64,000 bases of DNA. Source: Glaciecola sp. XM2. Lineage in GTDB: Bacteria > Pseudomonadota > Gammaproteobacteria > Enterobacterales > Alteromonadaceae. A program made the position numbers and the translations under genes. The stretch's first letter is position 1, and each line of letters opens with the position of its first letter. Positions 45,447-55,150 of this stretch are shown piece after piece. The notes beneath the pieces were generated by a model, which made no database searches, was not told where the DNA came from, and saw only the letters and a program-made list of their open reading frames with translations. The stretch covers positions 1-64,000 of the forward strand of contig NZ_JAHEOJ010000017.1 in NCBI RefSeq assembly GCF_018595715.1, given 5' to 3'.

Positions 45447-46973
45447 TTACTCATTCCCAAAGTCAGTGTTTTTCAACTGACGCTTATATTCATCAAAGAG
45501 CGTGGTTATATCTTTGTTTTCGGCCGCTGTCAGTTTCCCTACAGTCATAATCACTATCGATGAGATAATAAAGCCTGGAATGATTTCGTATAATGTCGCA
45601 GAAAGGCTTGCACCATTTTCACCAAGTGGGGCATAAATCCAAATTAATACGGTGATTGCCCCTGATAAAATACCTGCAATTGCTGCTTTTTGCGTCATAC
45701 CCTGCCAAAACAATGTAAATAAGATTAGCGGTCCGAATGCAGCACCAAAACCGGCCCAAGCATTACTCACCAACGATAATATCGTTTTGTTTTCGCCAAA
45801 CGCAAGCAGGACAGCAACAATGGCGACCACCAAAACTGAAACTCTACCGATTAGCACCTGATGCTTTTCGCTGGCGTCTTTGTGTAAAAAGCTGACATAT
45901 ATATCGCGAGTTAATGAGCTCGACGTTACAAGCAGTTGCGAAGAGATTGTACTCATAATTGCGGCTAAAATGGCTGCAAGTAAAAAACCACCAATAAGCG
46001 GGTGAAACAATAGCTGGGATAAAATAATGAAAATAGTCTCACCGTCTTCAATCGCTGCATTTGTTTGCGTGACGTAGGCTAAACCAAACAGCCCAGTCAT
46101 TGCCGCGCCAAACAACGATACCACCATCCAAGTCATACCGATGCGGCGGGCAGCAGGTATTTGTTTAACCGAATTGATAGCCATAAAACGCACTATAATG
46201 TGTGGTTGACCAAAATACCCGAGACCCCACGACATCAGCGAAATGATTGCGATGATACCCAGCGCCTCACCGGTAGCAGCATCTGTGAAGAGTTTAAGCA
46301 GGTTAGGGTTGATATCAGAAAGCGCACCGAGGGTTTGATTCACGCCACCTAGTTCAAATATGACCACGGTGGGGACTAAAATCAAAGCGATGAACATGAT
46401 GCAACCTTGAATGAAGTCGGTCAGTGAAACGGCCATAAATCCGCCAACTAAGGTATACGCCACGACGACGCCGGCGGTGATGAGCACGCCCCAATGATAG
46501 CTCAGGCCAAAAGAAGATTCGAATAGCTTTCCACCCGCTACGACACCTGAGGAGGTGTAAATGGTAAAAAATATGATGATCACAACTGATGCCACAATCC
46601 TTAAGACGTGACTGTTATCAAAAAAGCGATTTTCAAAAAAGTCGGGCAAGGTAATTGCGTCGTTGGCTACTTCGGTAAATACGCGTAAACGCGGCGCAAT
46701 TAACAAGTAGTTGAACCAAGCGCCAATGCACAGTCCAAACACAATCCATAGTGAGGATGCACCAGACACATACATCGCTCCGGGCACGCCCATTAACATC
46801 CATCCACTCATATCAGACGCGCCGGCAGAAAGAGCCGTTACAGGGGCTGATAACTTGCGTCCGCCGAGTAGGTAACCCGAGGCACTTTCTTCGTTTGTTC
46901 TATAGGCGTATAGACCTATTCCTAGCATTGCGACAAAATAAAGACCGAGTGAAATGTATGTACCAAATTCCAT
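45447..46973 (-). CDS. putP: Sodium/proline symporter
   Basis: 508 aa, SSS family with ~13 helices. It has the PutP hallmark TALSAGASDMSGWMLMGVPGA and GLGYFGQPHIIVRFMA. It takes up L-proline with Na+ as a nutrient or osmolyte. PutA is not in the window. It is followed 8 bp later by the EAL-HDOD gene. Confidence 0.95.
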   Translation of the reverse strand: MEFGTYISLGLYFVAMLGIGLYAYRTNEESASGYLLGGRKLSAPVTALSAGASDMSGWMLMGVPGAMYVSGASSLWIVFGLCIGAWFNYLLIAPRLRVFTEVANDAITLPDFFENRFFDNSHVLRIVASVVIIIFFTIYTSSGVVAGGKLFESSFGLSYHWGVLITAGVVVAYTLVGGFMAVSLTDFIQGCIMFIALILVPTVVIFELGGVNQTLGALSDINPNLLKLFTDAATGEALGIIAIISLMSWGLGYFGQPHIIVRFMAINSVKQIPAARRIGMTWMVVSLFGAAMTGLFGLAYVTQTNAAIEDGETIFIILSQLLFHPLIGGFLLAAILAAIMSTISSQLLVTSSSLTRDIYVSFLHKDASEKHQVLIGRVSVLVVAIVAVLLAFGENKTILSLVSNAWAGFGAAFGPLILFTLFWQGMTQKAAIAGILSGAITVLIWIYAPLGENGASLSATLYEIIPGFIISSIVIMTVGKLTAAENKDITTLFDEYKRQLKNTDFGNE

Positions 46974-47103
46974 GAATACCTCTTGTTAATTTTTGCATAT
47001 GGTAACAGTTTGGAGATAAATTCTATACCCTAGTGATTATTTAATAAGTAACACCAGCACGCACCGATGGTCTTGAATGCGTGATAAAATAATAAAATTC
47101 GTG

Positions 47104-47133
47104 CAAAAAAAGCAGGCCAAATGTTGGCCTGCT
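47104..47133 (-). terminator. Terminator of the sigma factor/DUF3379 operon
   Basis: AGCAGGCCAA (47111-47120) and TTGGCCTGCT (47124-47133) form a perfect 10-bp stem with an ATG loop. On the minus strand it is followed by a U tract (A's at 47105-47110). It lies 27 bp after the DUF3379 stop. Confidence 0.92.
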
Positions 47134-47160
47134 AGATGATTTGATTGGATGGAAAATAGT

Positions 47161-47862
47161 TTAAATCGAGAAGCTTAAAAACTCTTTTGCTTTTTGTGTA
47201 ATAGCACTGACTTGAGAAGGGTCTTCACTCACAACTATCACTTTTGCTGACTCCAATAGAAATGCCGAACCTGTATAAACGTCATTGCTAAAGCTTTCGT
47301 CTAAGGGCTCTGCGAGTTGAGATGGCACAACGAAAAGTGACGTGAGACCTTTTTCACCCTTAATAATCAGATGCAGACTTTTAATCGAATCGAGGTAACA
47401 GTAGTTTGCGGATACTATTTCACCAAATCCTTCTTTTATCTGACCATTATAGGTTGCTAGCTTGCTATTTACAGAAGCAAGATCAGTCGGACCATACTTG
47501 TTAATTTCGTATTCCATGTGACTCATGTGTGCAAAGACATCTGACGCTAGACCTTGCGATGATGAACCGATTAAGCCAATAGTTAACACGCTAGCGAATA
47601 CAACAGATGCGGCTAAGGCTAAATACCATGGACGCTGCTTCTTTTTCTGTTTAAAGTCATTCATCGATTGACGTAATATCAGCTTATCCGCTAAATCTTC
47701 TGGTACAGGAATGTCCATCGCTTCTTGCATGGCACTTTCCATCGCTCTAATCTCTTCCCAAAAAGCCTGCTTTTTAGGGTCGTTTTTTGCCGCTTCAACC
47801 ACTTCTTTGTCGGTAGTAAAAGGGTCGGTATAAATGATGCGTCTAAACGTAATATCATCCAT
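47161..47862 (-). CDS. DUF3379 protein, probable anti-sigma factor
   Basis: 233 aa. N-terminal cytosolic region (~1-80) rich in charged helices, one membrane helix (WYLALAASVVFASVLTIGLIG, ~82-102) and a periplasmic domain with no known motif. Topology and position fit an anti-sigma factor of DUF3379 type: its start overlaps the ECF sigma gene by 8 bp. It would hold the sigma factor at the membrane until a signal arrives; this is inference from arrangement. Confidence 0.88.
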   Translation of the reverse strand: MDDITFRRIIYTDPFTTDKEVVEAAKNDPKKQAFWEEIRAMESAMQEAMDIPVPEDLADKLILRQSMNDFKQKKKQRPWYLALAASVVFASVLTIGLIGSSSQGLASDVFAHMSHMEYEINKYGPTDLASVNSKLATYNGQIKEGFGEIVSANYCYLDSIKSLHLIIKGEKGLTSLFVVPSQLAEPLDESFSNDVYTGSAFLLESAKVIVVSEDPSQVSAITQKAKEFLSFSI

Positions 47863-48367
47863 TTATGGATACTCCCAACTCATGATCTTTCGTCATTATT
47901 TCTTTGATCTGACTGCGCGCTCTAAACAATCGCGTCATCACTGTATTTTTGTTTAAGCCCAATTGTTCGGCAATTTCATCACCGCTAAAGCCCATCAAGA
48001 CTTGTAGCACAATCGGCTCTCTATACTCATCGCTTAATGATGCGATGGCTCGACGCAAATCCCGATTCTCAACATTGCCATCAGATGGCGCAACAGGGTC
48101 TGCTACGCTGACATCGTCAATATCGACCAAATCAAATTGTTTGCGCTCAAAGCGACGGGCGTTTTCACGACGTAAAATCGTAATGAGCCATGATTTTGCT
48201 GCTGCTTCATCCTGTAGTGAGTCTAATGATTTCCATGCGCGAAGGAAGGTCTCTTGTACCACATCTTCGGCAATGGTCCGGTCTTTTATCAGCCATACAG
48301 CATAGCGAAATACATCAGCATGTAATGCTTTCACTAAGGCCTCATATCTTCTTTGTTTTGTCATCAT
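47855..48367 (-). CDS. ECF-type RNA polymerase sigma factor
   Basis: 170 aa from the ATG pair at 48367/48364 (MTKQRRYEALVKALHADVFRYA), chosen by typical ECF length; in-frame ATGs at 48409 and 48481 allow up to 208 aa, and no start has a strong RBS. Region 2 has AEDVVQETFLRAWKSL, and region 4 has YREPIVLQVLMGFSGDEIAEQLGLNKNTVMTRLFRARSQI split across its helix-turn-helix. It is coupled to the DUF3379 gene. The divergent flavoprotein gene 300 bp away is a candidate target. Confidence 0.9.
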   Translation of the reverse strand: MMTKQRRYEALVKALHADVFRYAVWLIKDRTIAEDVVQETFLRAWKSLDSLQDEAAAKSWLITILRRENARRFERKQFDLVDIDDVSVADPVAPSDGNVENRDLRRAIASLSDEYREPIVLQVLMGFSGDEIAEQLGLNKNTVMTRLFRARSQIKEIMTKDHELGVSING

Positions 48368-48672
48368 ATCTATAGAGACCGAGGACTCTTCACTTTTCTT
48401 TCCGAGCATGGGCAAAAATCTCACTTTTTTGGAAATGAATGCAGAATAATCAATATTTATGCGGCCTACATCGTTAGGCATGTGTTTTTCATGTTTTTTG
48501 TCTGCAGTATAAGTATAGGAGAGATTTCGCTTTTTTCTGGATTTGTTAAGTGGATGGATAATTTACAATATATGTAGAGCATTGTTTAGTCGTGATAGAC
48601 AAAAGTGATGCTTTTCGACCAGCATTCACGTAAATTTATTACTATTGAGTGATTTGTGAATAAGGGCTGGTA

Positions 48673-50079
48673 ATGCAGAGATTAGAAACGGACTATTTGG
48701 TAATCGGCAGTGGCGCAATAAGCATGGCGTTTGTTGATACCATGCTTGACCAAAGCGATGCGACCTTTGTGATTGTCGATAAACACCATATGCCAGGCGG
48801 GCATTGGAATGACGCCTATTCTTTTGTCAGACTCCATCAACCTTCTGCACTTTACGGCGTGGCATCCACTGAGTTGGGCTCAGGCAGGATTGATGAGAGT
48901 GGCCCAAACAAGGGCTATTTAGAGTTAGCCTCTGGGCCCGAAATATCGGCGTATTTTGAAAAAGTCATGACAGAACGTTTGCTTGCCTCAGGCCGAGTGA
49001 CCTACTTGCCAATGCATGAATACACACAAGCAGGAAAAGTACGGTCACTGCTTGGTATAGAGGAATATCAAGTCACTATCCGCAAAAAGTTGGTGGATGG
49101 CACATTCTTCAACACTTCCGTACCTTCAACACACACGCGTAAGTATGACGTTGCTCAAAACGTGACATGCATAGCACCTAACGAGCTACCTAAAATTGCT
49201 CATCAATTCTCTCACTATGTCATTTTGGGCGGCGGTAAGACCGCGATGGATGCTGCCGTTTGGTTGTTAACGCATAATGCGTCTAGTGATGCCCTTACTT
49301 GGGTGTGTCCACGTGATTCATGGTTAATTAATCGCGCAACAACCCAACCTGGCGGTTACTTTTTTAAACGTACGGCAGGTGCGGTAGCAAAGCAATTTCA
49401 GGCGATGATAGACGCTCAGTCGGTAGAAGATGTTTTCTTAAAGCTTGAGGAAGCTGGGAATATGTTGCGTGTAGACAAAAGTGTCATGCCTACTATGTTT
49501 CATTACGCGACAATATCTGAAGGTGAGCTTGAGCACTTATCGAACATCAAGCATATTATTCGAAATGAACGCGTTGCCGCGTTATCAGAAGCGGGCATGA
49601 CCATGACGAACAATGCCACTCATGCTATGCCAGAGAATACCTTATATATCGACTGCACTGCGACGGCTGCAGTTTTTACGGGGCAAAGAACTCAGCCTGT
49701 GTTCAGTGAGGACAGACTTATCCTGCAAGCCACGTATGCACCTTTGGTGACTTACAGTGCAGCGATAATCGCGTTTGTTGAAGCAAACTATGATGATATT
49801 GAGCAAAAAAATGCCCTGTGCATGCCTGTACAACTTGCAGACTCCCCTATGGAATGGCTGATCTCCACGTCTCAAAACATGATGAATCAACATAAATGGA
49901 ATCAAGATAAAGACCTGCGCGCCTGGTTAAATGCCTGCAGATTAAACCCAAGCTATGCCGCATTTAAAGATAATGCGATGGCCGACCCCGCAAATGCACA
50001 GTTGTTAAAGGGGATTGCCGAACTGATTAGGCCTGCGTTAGGTAATGCGCAGAAACTACTGCAAATGCATAAGCCTTAA
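48673..50079 (+). CDS. FAD/NAD(P)-binding oxidoreductase (flavin monooxygenase-like)
   Basis: 468 aa. N-terminal dinucleotide fold YLVIGSGAISMAFVDTML followed by FVIVDKHHMPGGHW, and a second Rossmann motif HYVILGGGKTAMDAAVWLL (~180-200), the two-domain layout of flavin-containing monooxygenase or thioredoxin-reductase-like flavoproteins. The FMO fingerprint is not clearly present, so the substrate is unknown. It is convergent with the cysteine-synthase-like gene (35 bp apart) and divergent from the ECF sigma gene. Confidence 0.82.
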   Translation: MQRLETDYLVIGSGAISMAFVDTMLDQSDATFVIVDKHHMPGGHWNDAYSFVRLHQPSALYGVASTELGSGRIDESGPNKGYLELASGPEISAYFEKVMTERLLASGRVTYLPMHEYTQAGKVRSLLGIEEYQVTIRKKLVDGTFFNTSVPSTHTRKYDVAQNVTCIAPNELPKIAHQFSHYVILGGGKTAMDAAVWLLTHNASSDALTWVCPRDSWLINRATTQPGGYFFKRTAGAVAKQFQAMIDAQSVEDVFLKLEEAGNMLRVDKSVMPTMFHYATISEGELEHLSNIKHIIRNERVAALSEAGMTMTNNATHAMPENTLYIDCTATAAVFTGQRTQPVFSEDRLILQATYAPLVTYSAAIIAFVEANYDDIEQKNALCMPVQLADSPMEWLISTSQNMMNQHKWNQDKDLRAWLNACRLNPSYAAFKDNAMADPANAQLLKGIAELIRPALGNAQKLLQMHKP

Positions 50080-50114
50080 ACCTTAAGCGCACAAGTTACC
50101 CCTAGGTGCAGGTT

Positions 50115-51164
50115 TTACACATCGCCAAGCAGGGCTTGTAATGCGTGTTGTGCCATCGAAATGTCGCCAATGTTTTGTGTTACCCAGTCAGTGTTGTAAT
50201 AGGTATCTAGATAGCGCTCACCGCTGTCACATAACAAAGTCACAATGCTCCCTGATTGATTATTTGCGCGCATCTCTATGGCTTTACTAAGTGCGCCGTA
50301 CACGTTTGTACCTGTACTAGGGCCGACTTTTCGTCCAAGCACGCCTTCTAACATTAACATGGTCGCAATGCTTGTGGTGTCGGGAACGTGCTGCATTTCG
50401 TCAATAACCGACGGGATAAAAGAAGGCTCTACCCTAGGCCGACCAATGCCTTCTATTCTGCTTCCTGGTGCATTGGTGTTAATTTTCTCCTTATTAAAGT
50501 GTGGATAGAAGGCTGAATTGTCTGGGTCGACTACCAGTAATTTGGTATCAACACCTTTGTAGCGAATATATCGCCCTATTGTTGCGCTTGTACCGCCGGT
50601 ACCAGCGCTCATTACTACCCAGTTGGGAATGGGATGTTTTTCTTTTTCCATTTGTGAAAAAATACTACTGGCAATATTGTTGTTTCCCCGCCAATCTGTC
50701 GCGCGCTCTGCAAAGGTAAACTGATCCATGTAATGACCATTTAACGCACTCGCAAGGTTTTCTGCTTCTTCATAAATTTGATGAGTATGTTCCACAAAGT
50801 GGCATTGCCCACCGTAAAACTCAATTTGTTTTATTTTACTTTTGGCCGTGCTTTTGGGCATCACCGCGATAAATGTTAACCCTAAGAGCTTGGCAAAATA
50901 CGCTTCAGAAACCGCAGTGCTGCCAGAAGAGCTTTCTATAACAGGTGTGTCTGGTCCAATCCACCCGCTGATGAGTGCATGCAGATATAGCGAGCGCGCC
51001 AGGCGATGTTTAAGACTGCCCGATGGATGGATACTTTCGTCTTTTAGATAGATATCAATATCGGGAAATGTAAGCATGTCTAGCTTAATTAGATGCGTAT
51101 CGGCGCTTCTTTGAAAGTCAGCTTGAATTTTGTTTAATGAAGATTTGACCCAGTCTCTTGCCAT
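50115..51164 (-). CDS. PLP-dependent cysteine synthase family protein (Cds1-like)
   Basis: 349 aa from ATG 51164 (GAGAAG upstream); ten extra residues are possible. Fold-type II PLP enzyme: PLP Lys in [10 protein letters not shown], Asn/Ser substrate loop [12 protein letters not shown], phosphate loop [12 protein letters not shown]. It resembles the L-cysteine desulfhydrase Cds1 of mycobacteria more than CysK/CysM, judged from the [12 protein letters not shown] segment, but cysteine synthase activity cannot be excluded. Cytosolic. Confidence 0.87.
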   Translation of the reverse strand: MARDWVKSSLNKIQADFQRSADTHLIKLDMLTFPDIDIYLKDESIHPSGSLKHRLARSLYLHALISGWIGPDTPVIESSSGSTAVSEAYFAKLLGLTFIAVMPKSTAKSKIKQIEFYGGQCHFVEHTHQIYEEAENLASALNGHYMDQFTFAERATDWRGNNNIASSIFSQMEKEKHPIPNWVVMSAGTGGTSATIGRYIRYKGVDTKLLVVDPDNSAFYPHFNKEKINTNAPGSRIEGIGRPRVEPSFIPSVIDEMQHVPDTTSIATMLMLEGVLGRKVGPSTGTNVYGALSKAIEMRANNQSGSIVTLLCDSGERYLDTYYNTDWVTQNIGDISMAQHALQALLGDV

Positions 51165-51239
51165 TCGCTTCTCTTTGTTTCTTTCATCTAGCAAATAGTA
51201 TCTGATAAAAATTCAGCCGTGACTACTTTTGATTCAATC

Positions 51240-51476
51240 TTCCACTTTTATGTACTATGCCGTTGCAGCATCTGGTTGGGGAAGTTCTGACTCAGGCTAC
51301 GTCGAAGCAAACTACTCAAACACGAGAAACCACGTATACACTCAGACCAAGGGTGGCAATATCAAAATAAACAATATCAGCAACATCTGAAACTAAAAGG
51401 CCTGAGTCCGATACAATATCGAAATCAGGCCTTGGTTGCCGCTTAGAAATGAGTCCAACTTTATGGGGTCACTTCA
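51240..51476 (+). mobile_element. Remnant of an IS3-family insertion sequence
   Basis: The plus strand encodes pieces of an IS3-type transposase: KHEKPRIHSDQGWQYQ (51319-51365), containing the second catalytic Asp of the DDE triad, followed at once by the C-terminal end QQHLKLKGLSPIQYRNQ and LVAA with stop TAG at 51444-51446. The stretch that should lie between them, with the catalytic Glu, is deleted, and the upstream part (EVLTQATSK) is in another frame. The right end 51453-51476 (GTCCAACTTTATGGGGTCAC) resembles IS3-family terminal repeats. No left end is seen; inactive. Confidence 0.72.
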
Positions 51477-51549
51477 AACTGTGGGCTTTTTTTATTTCTT
51501 CATTATATGCGCTTTGATATAGGCACAAATTAAACTGAGCGGGTCATCC

Positions 51550-53409
51550 TTAAGCGTTCGGGGCCGATTCTCTAGCGACCCAAGCATCAATCTTTTCTTC
51601 CAGCATGTTCAAAGGTAAAGGACCATGTTTTAGCACTTCATCGTGAAAGCCAGCATAGCTAAAGTTATCGCCTAGGGCTTCTTTTGCTTGTGCTCTTAGC
51701 TCTAAAATTTTGAGTTTACCAATGGTATAAGCGGTTGCTTGACCGGGAAGGGCAATGTAACGCTCAATGGCTTTTACTGCGTCGTTTTGTGGGTTAGGGG
51801 TGTTTGCAATTAGGTAATCAATTGCTTCTTGACGTGACCATTGCATGCTGTGCAGGCCAGTGTCTACAACCAAACGGCAGGCGCGCCACAGCTCCATCGC
51901 TAGACGTCCGAAGTCAGAGTAAGGGTCTGCATAGAATCCCATATCCTTTGCTAAGGTTTCGGTATACAAGCCCCAGCCCTCGGTATATACGGTGAATGAT
52001 ACATACTTTTGAAACTCAGGAATGCCTTCCAATTCTTGTGCAATGGCGCGCTGCATATGATGACCTGGAATCCCTTCATGATAGGCAAGCGCCTCCATTT
52101 GATAGATAGGCATGCTGTTCATATCAAACAGGTTTGCAAAATAAGTTCCGGGTCGTGAACCATCGCGCGCGGGCGACTGATAAAAGGCTTTGCCGGCAGA
52201 CTGCTCTCTAAACGGTTCAACACGTTTTACAATCATGTCGGCTTTAGGTACCAAGCCGAAGTATTCAGGGAGCTTTTCTTCCATTACATCAATGTATGCT
52301 TTCGCTTCAGTGAGGTAACGCTGACGGCCTTCTTCGGTATTTTCATAGTAAAACTGCGGATCCTCTCGCATGAATTTGAAGAACGCTTGCAGGTCGCCCT
52401 CAAAGTTGACTTGCGTCATGATATCGCGCATAAGTCCATGAATGCGCTGCACGTGCTCAAGCCCTAAGTCATGGACTTGCTGTGCGGTTAAATCGGTTGT
52501 GGTATACCACGACAATCGGTTTTCATACCATTTATCGCCATTTGGCAAGCGCCATACACCGTCGCCAGGCGGGCTCAACTCTTGTTGACGAGCTAGCTCT
52601 GTCATTAAAGCTCTATACGCTGGTAAGACACTCTGCGTCAGCGCTTGACGGGCATCCGCAAGCAAGCCACCTTTTTCTGAATTGCTTAAACCAAGTGCAT
52701 CTAGCTTTGATACAAAGTCAGCGTAAATAGTCGAATCTTCTCGGCCTTCTGAAAATGGATTGCCATTAATCACGTTAGCAGAGGCTTGAATCATTTGATC
52801 ATATGCCCAGCGAGGCGGAAAAATACCCGCTTCTTCGCGCAGTTTTAACTGTTCTATTATTTGGTCAAAATATGGCTTCACGCCATTTAAGCGAGCAATA
52901 TAGGCTTGTGCATCTTCTACTGAAGATACTTTATGAATGTTGATTAAAAAGCTAGGTACCGAGGTGTGCGGGCCACGAAATTGATTGAGGATATAGCTAT
53001 GAAATCTAAACTCATCGTTGGCAAGCTTGCGTGTAATATCTTCTTGATAAAGCCTGAGGCTTGATTGCTCTTGTTCATTGAGTTGAGCAATATCGAAAGT
53101 ATTGCTTTGTGCCAGACGTTGCTCGAGTAACTCACGATTTGCCTGCAAGGCTTCAGGTGATGCATCATCCCACTTATCATAGTCCCATTTTAATCCTAAC
53201 CGGCTTTGGCGCATGGGAGATAATTCTAGGTCTCGCTGATACGAATCGGCAAAAAATTGCGCCAAACGTTGCGCCTCTGTTTGTACTAACGATGTACCTG
53301 ACGCTTCGCTTTCACTGGCGCCATCACCTTTTTTTGGTGCAGGGCTGCAGGCAAAAAGCGCTAATCCGACAAACAGTGAAGGTAGCAAAACAATAGGGTT
53401 TCGAATCAT
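51550..53409 (-). CDS. DUF885 family lipoprotein (putative metallopeptidase)
   Basis: 619 aa. Type II signal peptide with lipobox LFAC (Cys ~21) then SPAPKKGDGASESEASG linker, so it is probably an outer-membrane or periplasmic lipoprotein. DUF885 carries HEGIPGHHMQRAIA, an HExxxHH-like zinc motif, and downstream YTEGWGLYTE supplies a Glu. Members are thought to be zinc peptidases; substrate unknown. It begins 19 bp after the BatD stop and could be transcribed with the bat operon. Confidence 0.87.
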   Translation of the reverse strand: MIRNPIVLLPSLFVGLALFACSPAPKKGDGASESEASGTSLVQTEAQRLAQFFADSYQRDLELSPMRQSRLGLKWDYDKWDDASPEALQANRELLEQRLAQSNTFDIAQLNEQEQSSLRLYQEDITRKLANDEFRFHSYILNQFRGPHTSVPSFLINIHKVSSVEDAQAYIARLNGVKPYFDQIIEQLKLREEAGIFPPRWAYDQMIQASANVINGNPFSEGREDSTIYADFVSKLDALGLSNSEKGGLLADARQALTQSVLPAYRALMTELARQQELSPPGDGVWRLPNGDKWYENRLSWYTTTDLTAQQVHDLGLEHVQRIHGLMRDIMTQVNFEGDLQAFFKFMREDPQFYYENTEEGRQRYLTEAKAYIDVMEEKLPEYFGLVPKADMIVKRVEPFREQSAGKAFYQSPARDGSRPGTYFANLFDMNSMPIYQMEALAYHEGIPGHHMQRAIAQELEGIPEFQKYVSFTVYTEGWGLYTETLAKDMGFYADPYSDFGRLAMELWRACRLVVDTGLHSMQWSRQEAIDYLIANTPNPQNDAVKAIERYIALPGQATAYTIGKLKILELRAQAKEALGDNFSYAGFHDEVLKHGPLPLNMLEEKIDAWVARESAPNA

Positions 53410-53428
53410 AAGAGTTCCTTAAGAAAGA

Positions 53429-55150
53429 CTAAATCGGGTACATACTACTACGAGTGCGCACTTGATACTGCTCAAATTGCTGCTGTCGGAGTTGCTGTAG
53501 CGCTTGTTTCAACGGCGCAAAGTCACTGCTCTCGGTATTATGAGCATAGCTTTGCGCTAACAATTGATTAAACGCTTGTGTAACATCCTGCGCATCCATT
53601 GCGTTTAGCGCGTTGGTAATTGAGCCAACTTTCGTTGCACTTATTGTGTTTAACCATACTTTCAGAGACTTCTGAAGTTCGCTTACATTTTTATGCTCAA
53701 TTGCATATTCCAGCGCTTGCCATGCTTCGTTTTCACTATTGATGACAGGCACTTGATGCTCGTTTGACGCGCTATTTGGTGTTTGGGGTAATTTACGTTT
53801 AAGCCACAGCATGACACCCATGAATATAACCAAGCAAAATAACACCATGTGCAAGATATCCAAGCCCCAGGCAACATGTATAAACCGAGAGCTTGTTTGA
53901 GCAGATGAGGATGCTTCATCTTTCGATAGAGCAACGTCGTCTGCACTAGATTGTGGAGTATTGCCTAACGCTTGCTCGCTATTTGTTTGCTGTAAAGGCG
54001 GAATAACGCGAACCGATCTCGCCGGTAATACCGCATATCTTGTCTCTGCACTATTTACATCAAACCAAGGGATACGTATTTCTGGCAGTACATAATTTCC
54101 CGTCTGGCTTGGAATGATTGCGGTGCTTTGCACGACTTGGGCAATGAGGTTGCTATCGCGGTTGATGGTGGCCTTTACAGGTTGTTCTGGGTAGGTTTTA
54201 AAATCCGGATGATAAACGGCATCGATCCTCGGCAATTGCTCTTCTATTAGGCCAAGTGCGGTGAGGGTGACGATGCGTGTCACTGGCTCGCCTTGTATCA
54301 ACTCGTCAATATCATTTGGCCACTCTTCGCTAATTTGTACCTGCTCACTTGGGAGCCAAGTGTATGGGTAATTGTCTGGGATAGGTAAGACGGTAATGGT
54401 TTGCACAGGGGCGACGCGACTGATGCTTTTGCTGCGATTAAAGTATGCAAAGCTTTGTCTTGTGGCGGTGAGTACTTCTGCTTGAAACACGGGCCCGTCG
54501 ATGGTGTATGCGCCACTCGCTTGCGGTAATACTGCAAAGTTGCGTTCAATCACTCGGTAGCGCACGCCATTGACCAATTCTTGATATTCTTTGTCGTCAC
54601 CTAGCTGTTCAATTACCGCGCCGTCAAGCACTGGCTCCGATAGGCTGCCGCGCTGAATATCGCCTGCGAGAAATATTTTAACCGTGTATTGCACCTGTTG
54701 TTGCAAATAGACGACTTCATCGCTTACCTCGGCGGTGACGAAAAACTCTCTTGGCTGGGTGCGCGCTGCCTCCGTTACCGGTAAAACGGTAAGGTTAATC
54801 TCGTTACTGGTTTGCCCATCAATCGTAAAACTAGGAATGGTAAATTGCCCTGTTGCCCGCGGGAATAGCTGCAAAGACCAAGTCGTTGTAGTGGTTCGGT
54901 CAAAGTTGATAATTTGCGTAGACTGACTTACCGATGGCTGGCTGACACGAAAGTCTTGCGTTAACACAGTGAAGTCAATATCGTCGCGGTCGGCACCACC
55001 AACAGCGGTAACCTGCAATAAAACAGATTCATCCACTAATATTGGATTTTTATCTACCGTCGCGGTTAGCTCCGTGACATCAGCCGCAACGATGGGGCTG
55101 GCGCTTAAACATAAAGTCAGAAAAAACCAATAAAAATATCTCATTACCAT
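53429..55150 (-). CDS. batD: BatD (oxygen tolerance/VWA-complex protein)
   Basis: 573 aa. Signal peptide (~1-22, ending SPIVAAD), a long beta-rich periplasmic region with repeated Ig-like domains (TATVDKNPILVDESVLLQV), one TM helix (~425-445, MVLFCLVIFMGVMLWL) and a cytosolic tail of about 120 residues. It matches the BatD family. It overlaps batB by 7 bp; last of the bat genes proper. Confidence 0.9.
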   Translation of the reverse strand: MVMRYFYWFFLTLCLSASPIVAADVTELTATVDKNPILVDESVLLQVTAVGGADRDDIDFTVLTQDFRVSQPSVSQSTQIINFDRTTTTTWSLQLFPRATGQFTIPSFTIDGQTSNEINLTVLPVTEAARTQPREFFVTAEVSDEVVYLQQQVQYTVKIFLAGDIQRGSLSEPVLDGAVIEQLGDDKEYQELVNGVRYRVIERNFAVLPQASGAYTIDGPVFQAEVLTATRQSFAYFNRSKSISRVAPVQTITVLPIPDNYPYTWLPSEQVQISEEWPNDIDELIQGEPVTRIVTLTALGLIEEQLPRIDAVYHPDFKTYPEQPVKATINRDSNLIAQVVQSTAIIPSQTGNYVLPEIRIPWFDVNSAETRYAVLPARSVRVIPPLQQTNSEQALGNTPQSSADDVALSKDEASSSAQTSSRFIHVAWGLDILHMVLFCLVIFMGVMLWLKRKLPQTPNSASNEHQVPVINSENEAWQALEYAIEHKNVSELQKSLKVWLNTISATKVGSITNALNAMDAQDVTQAFNQLLAQSYAHNTESSDFAPLKQALQQLRQQQFEQYQVRTRSSMYPI

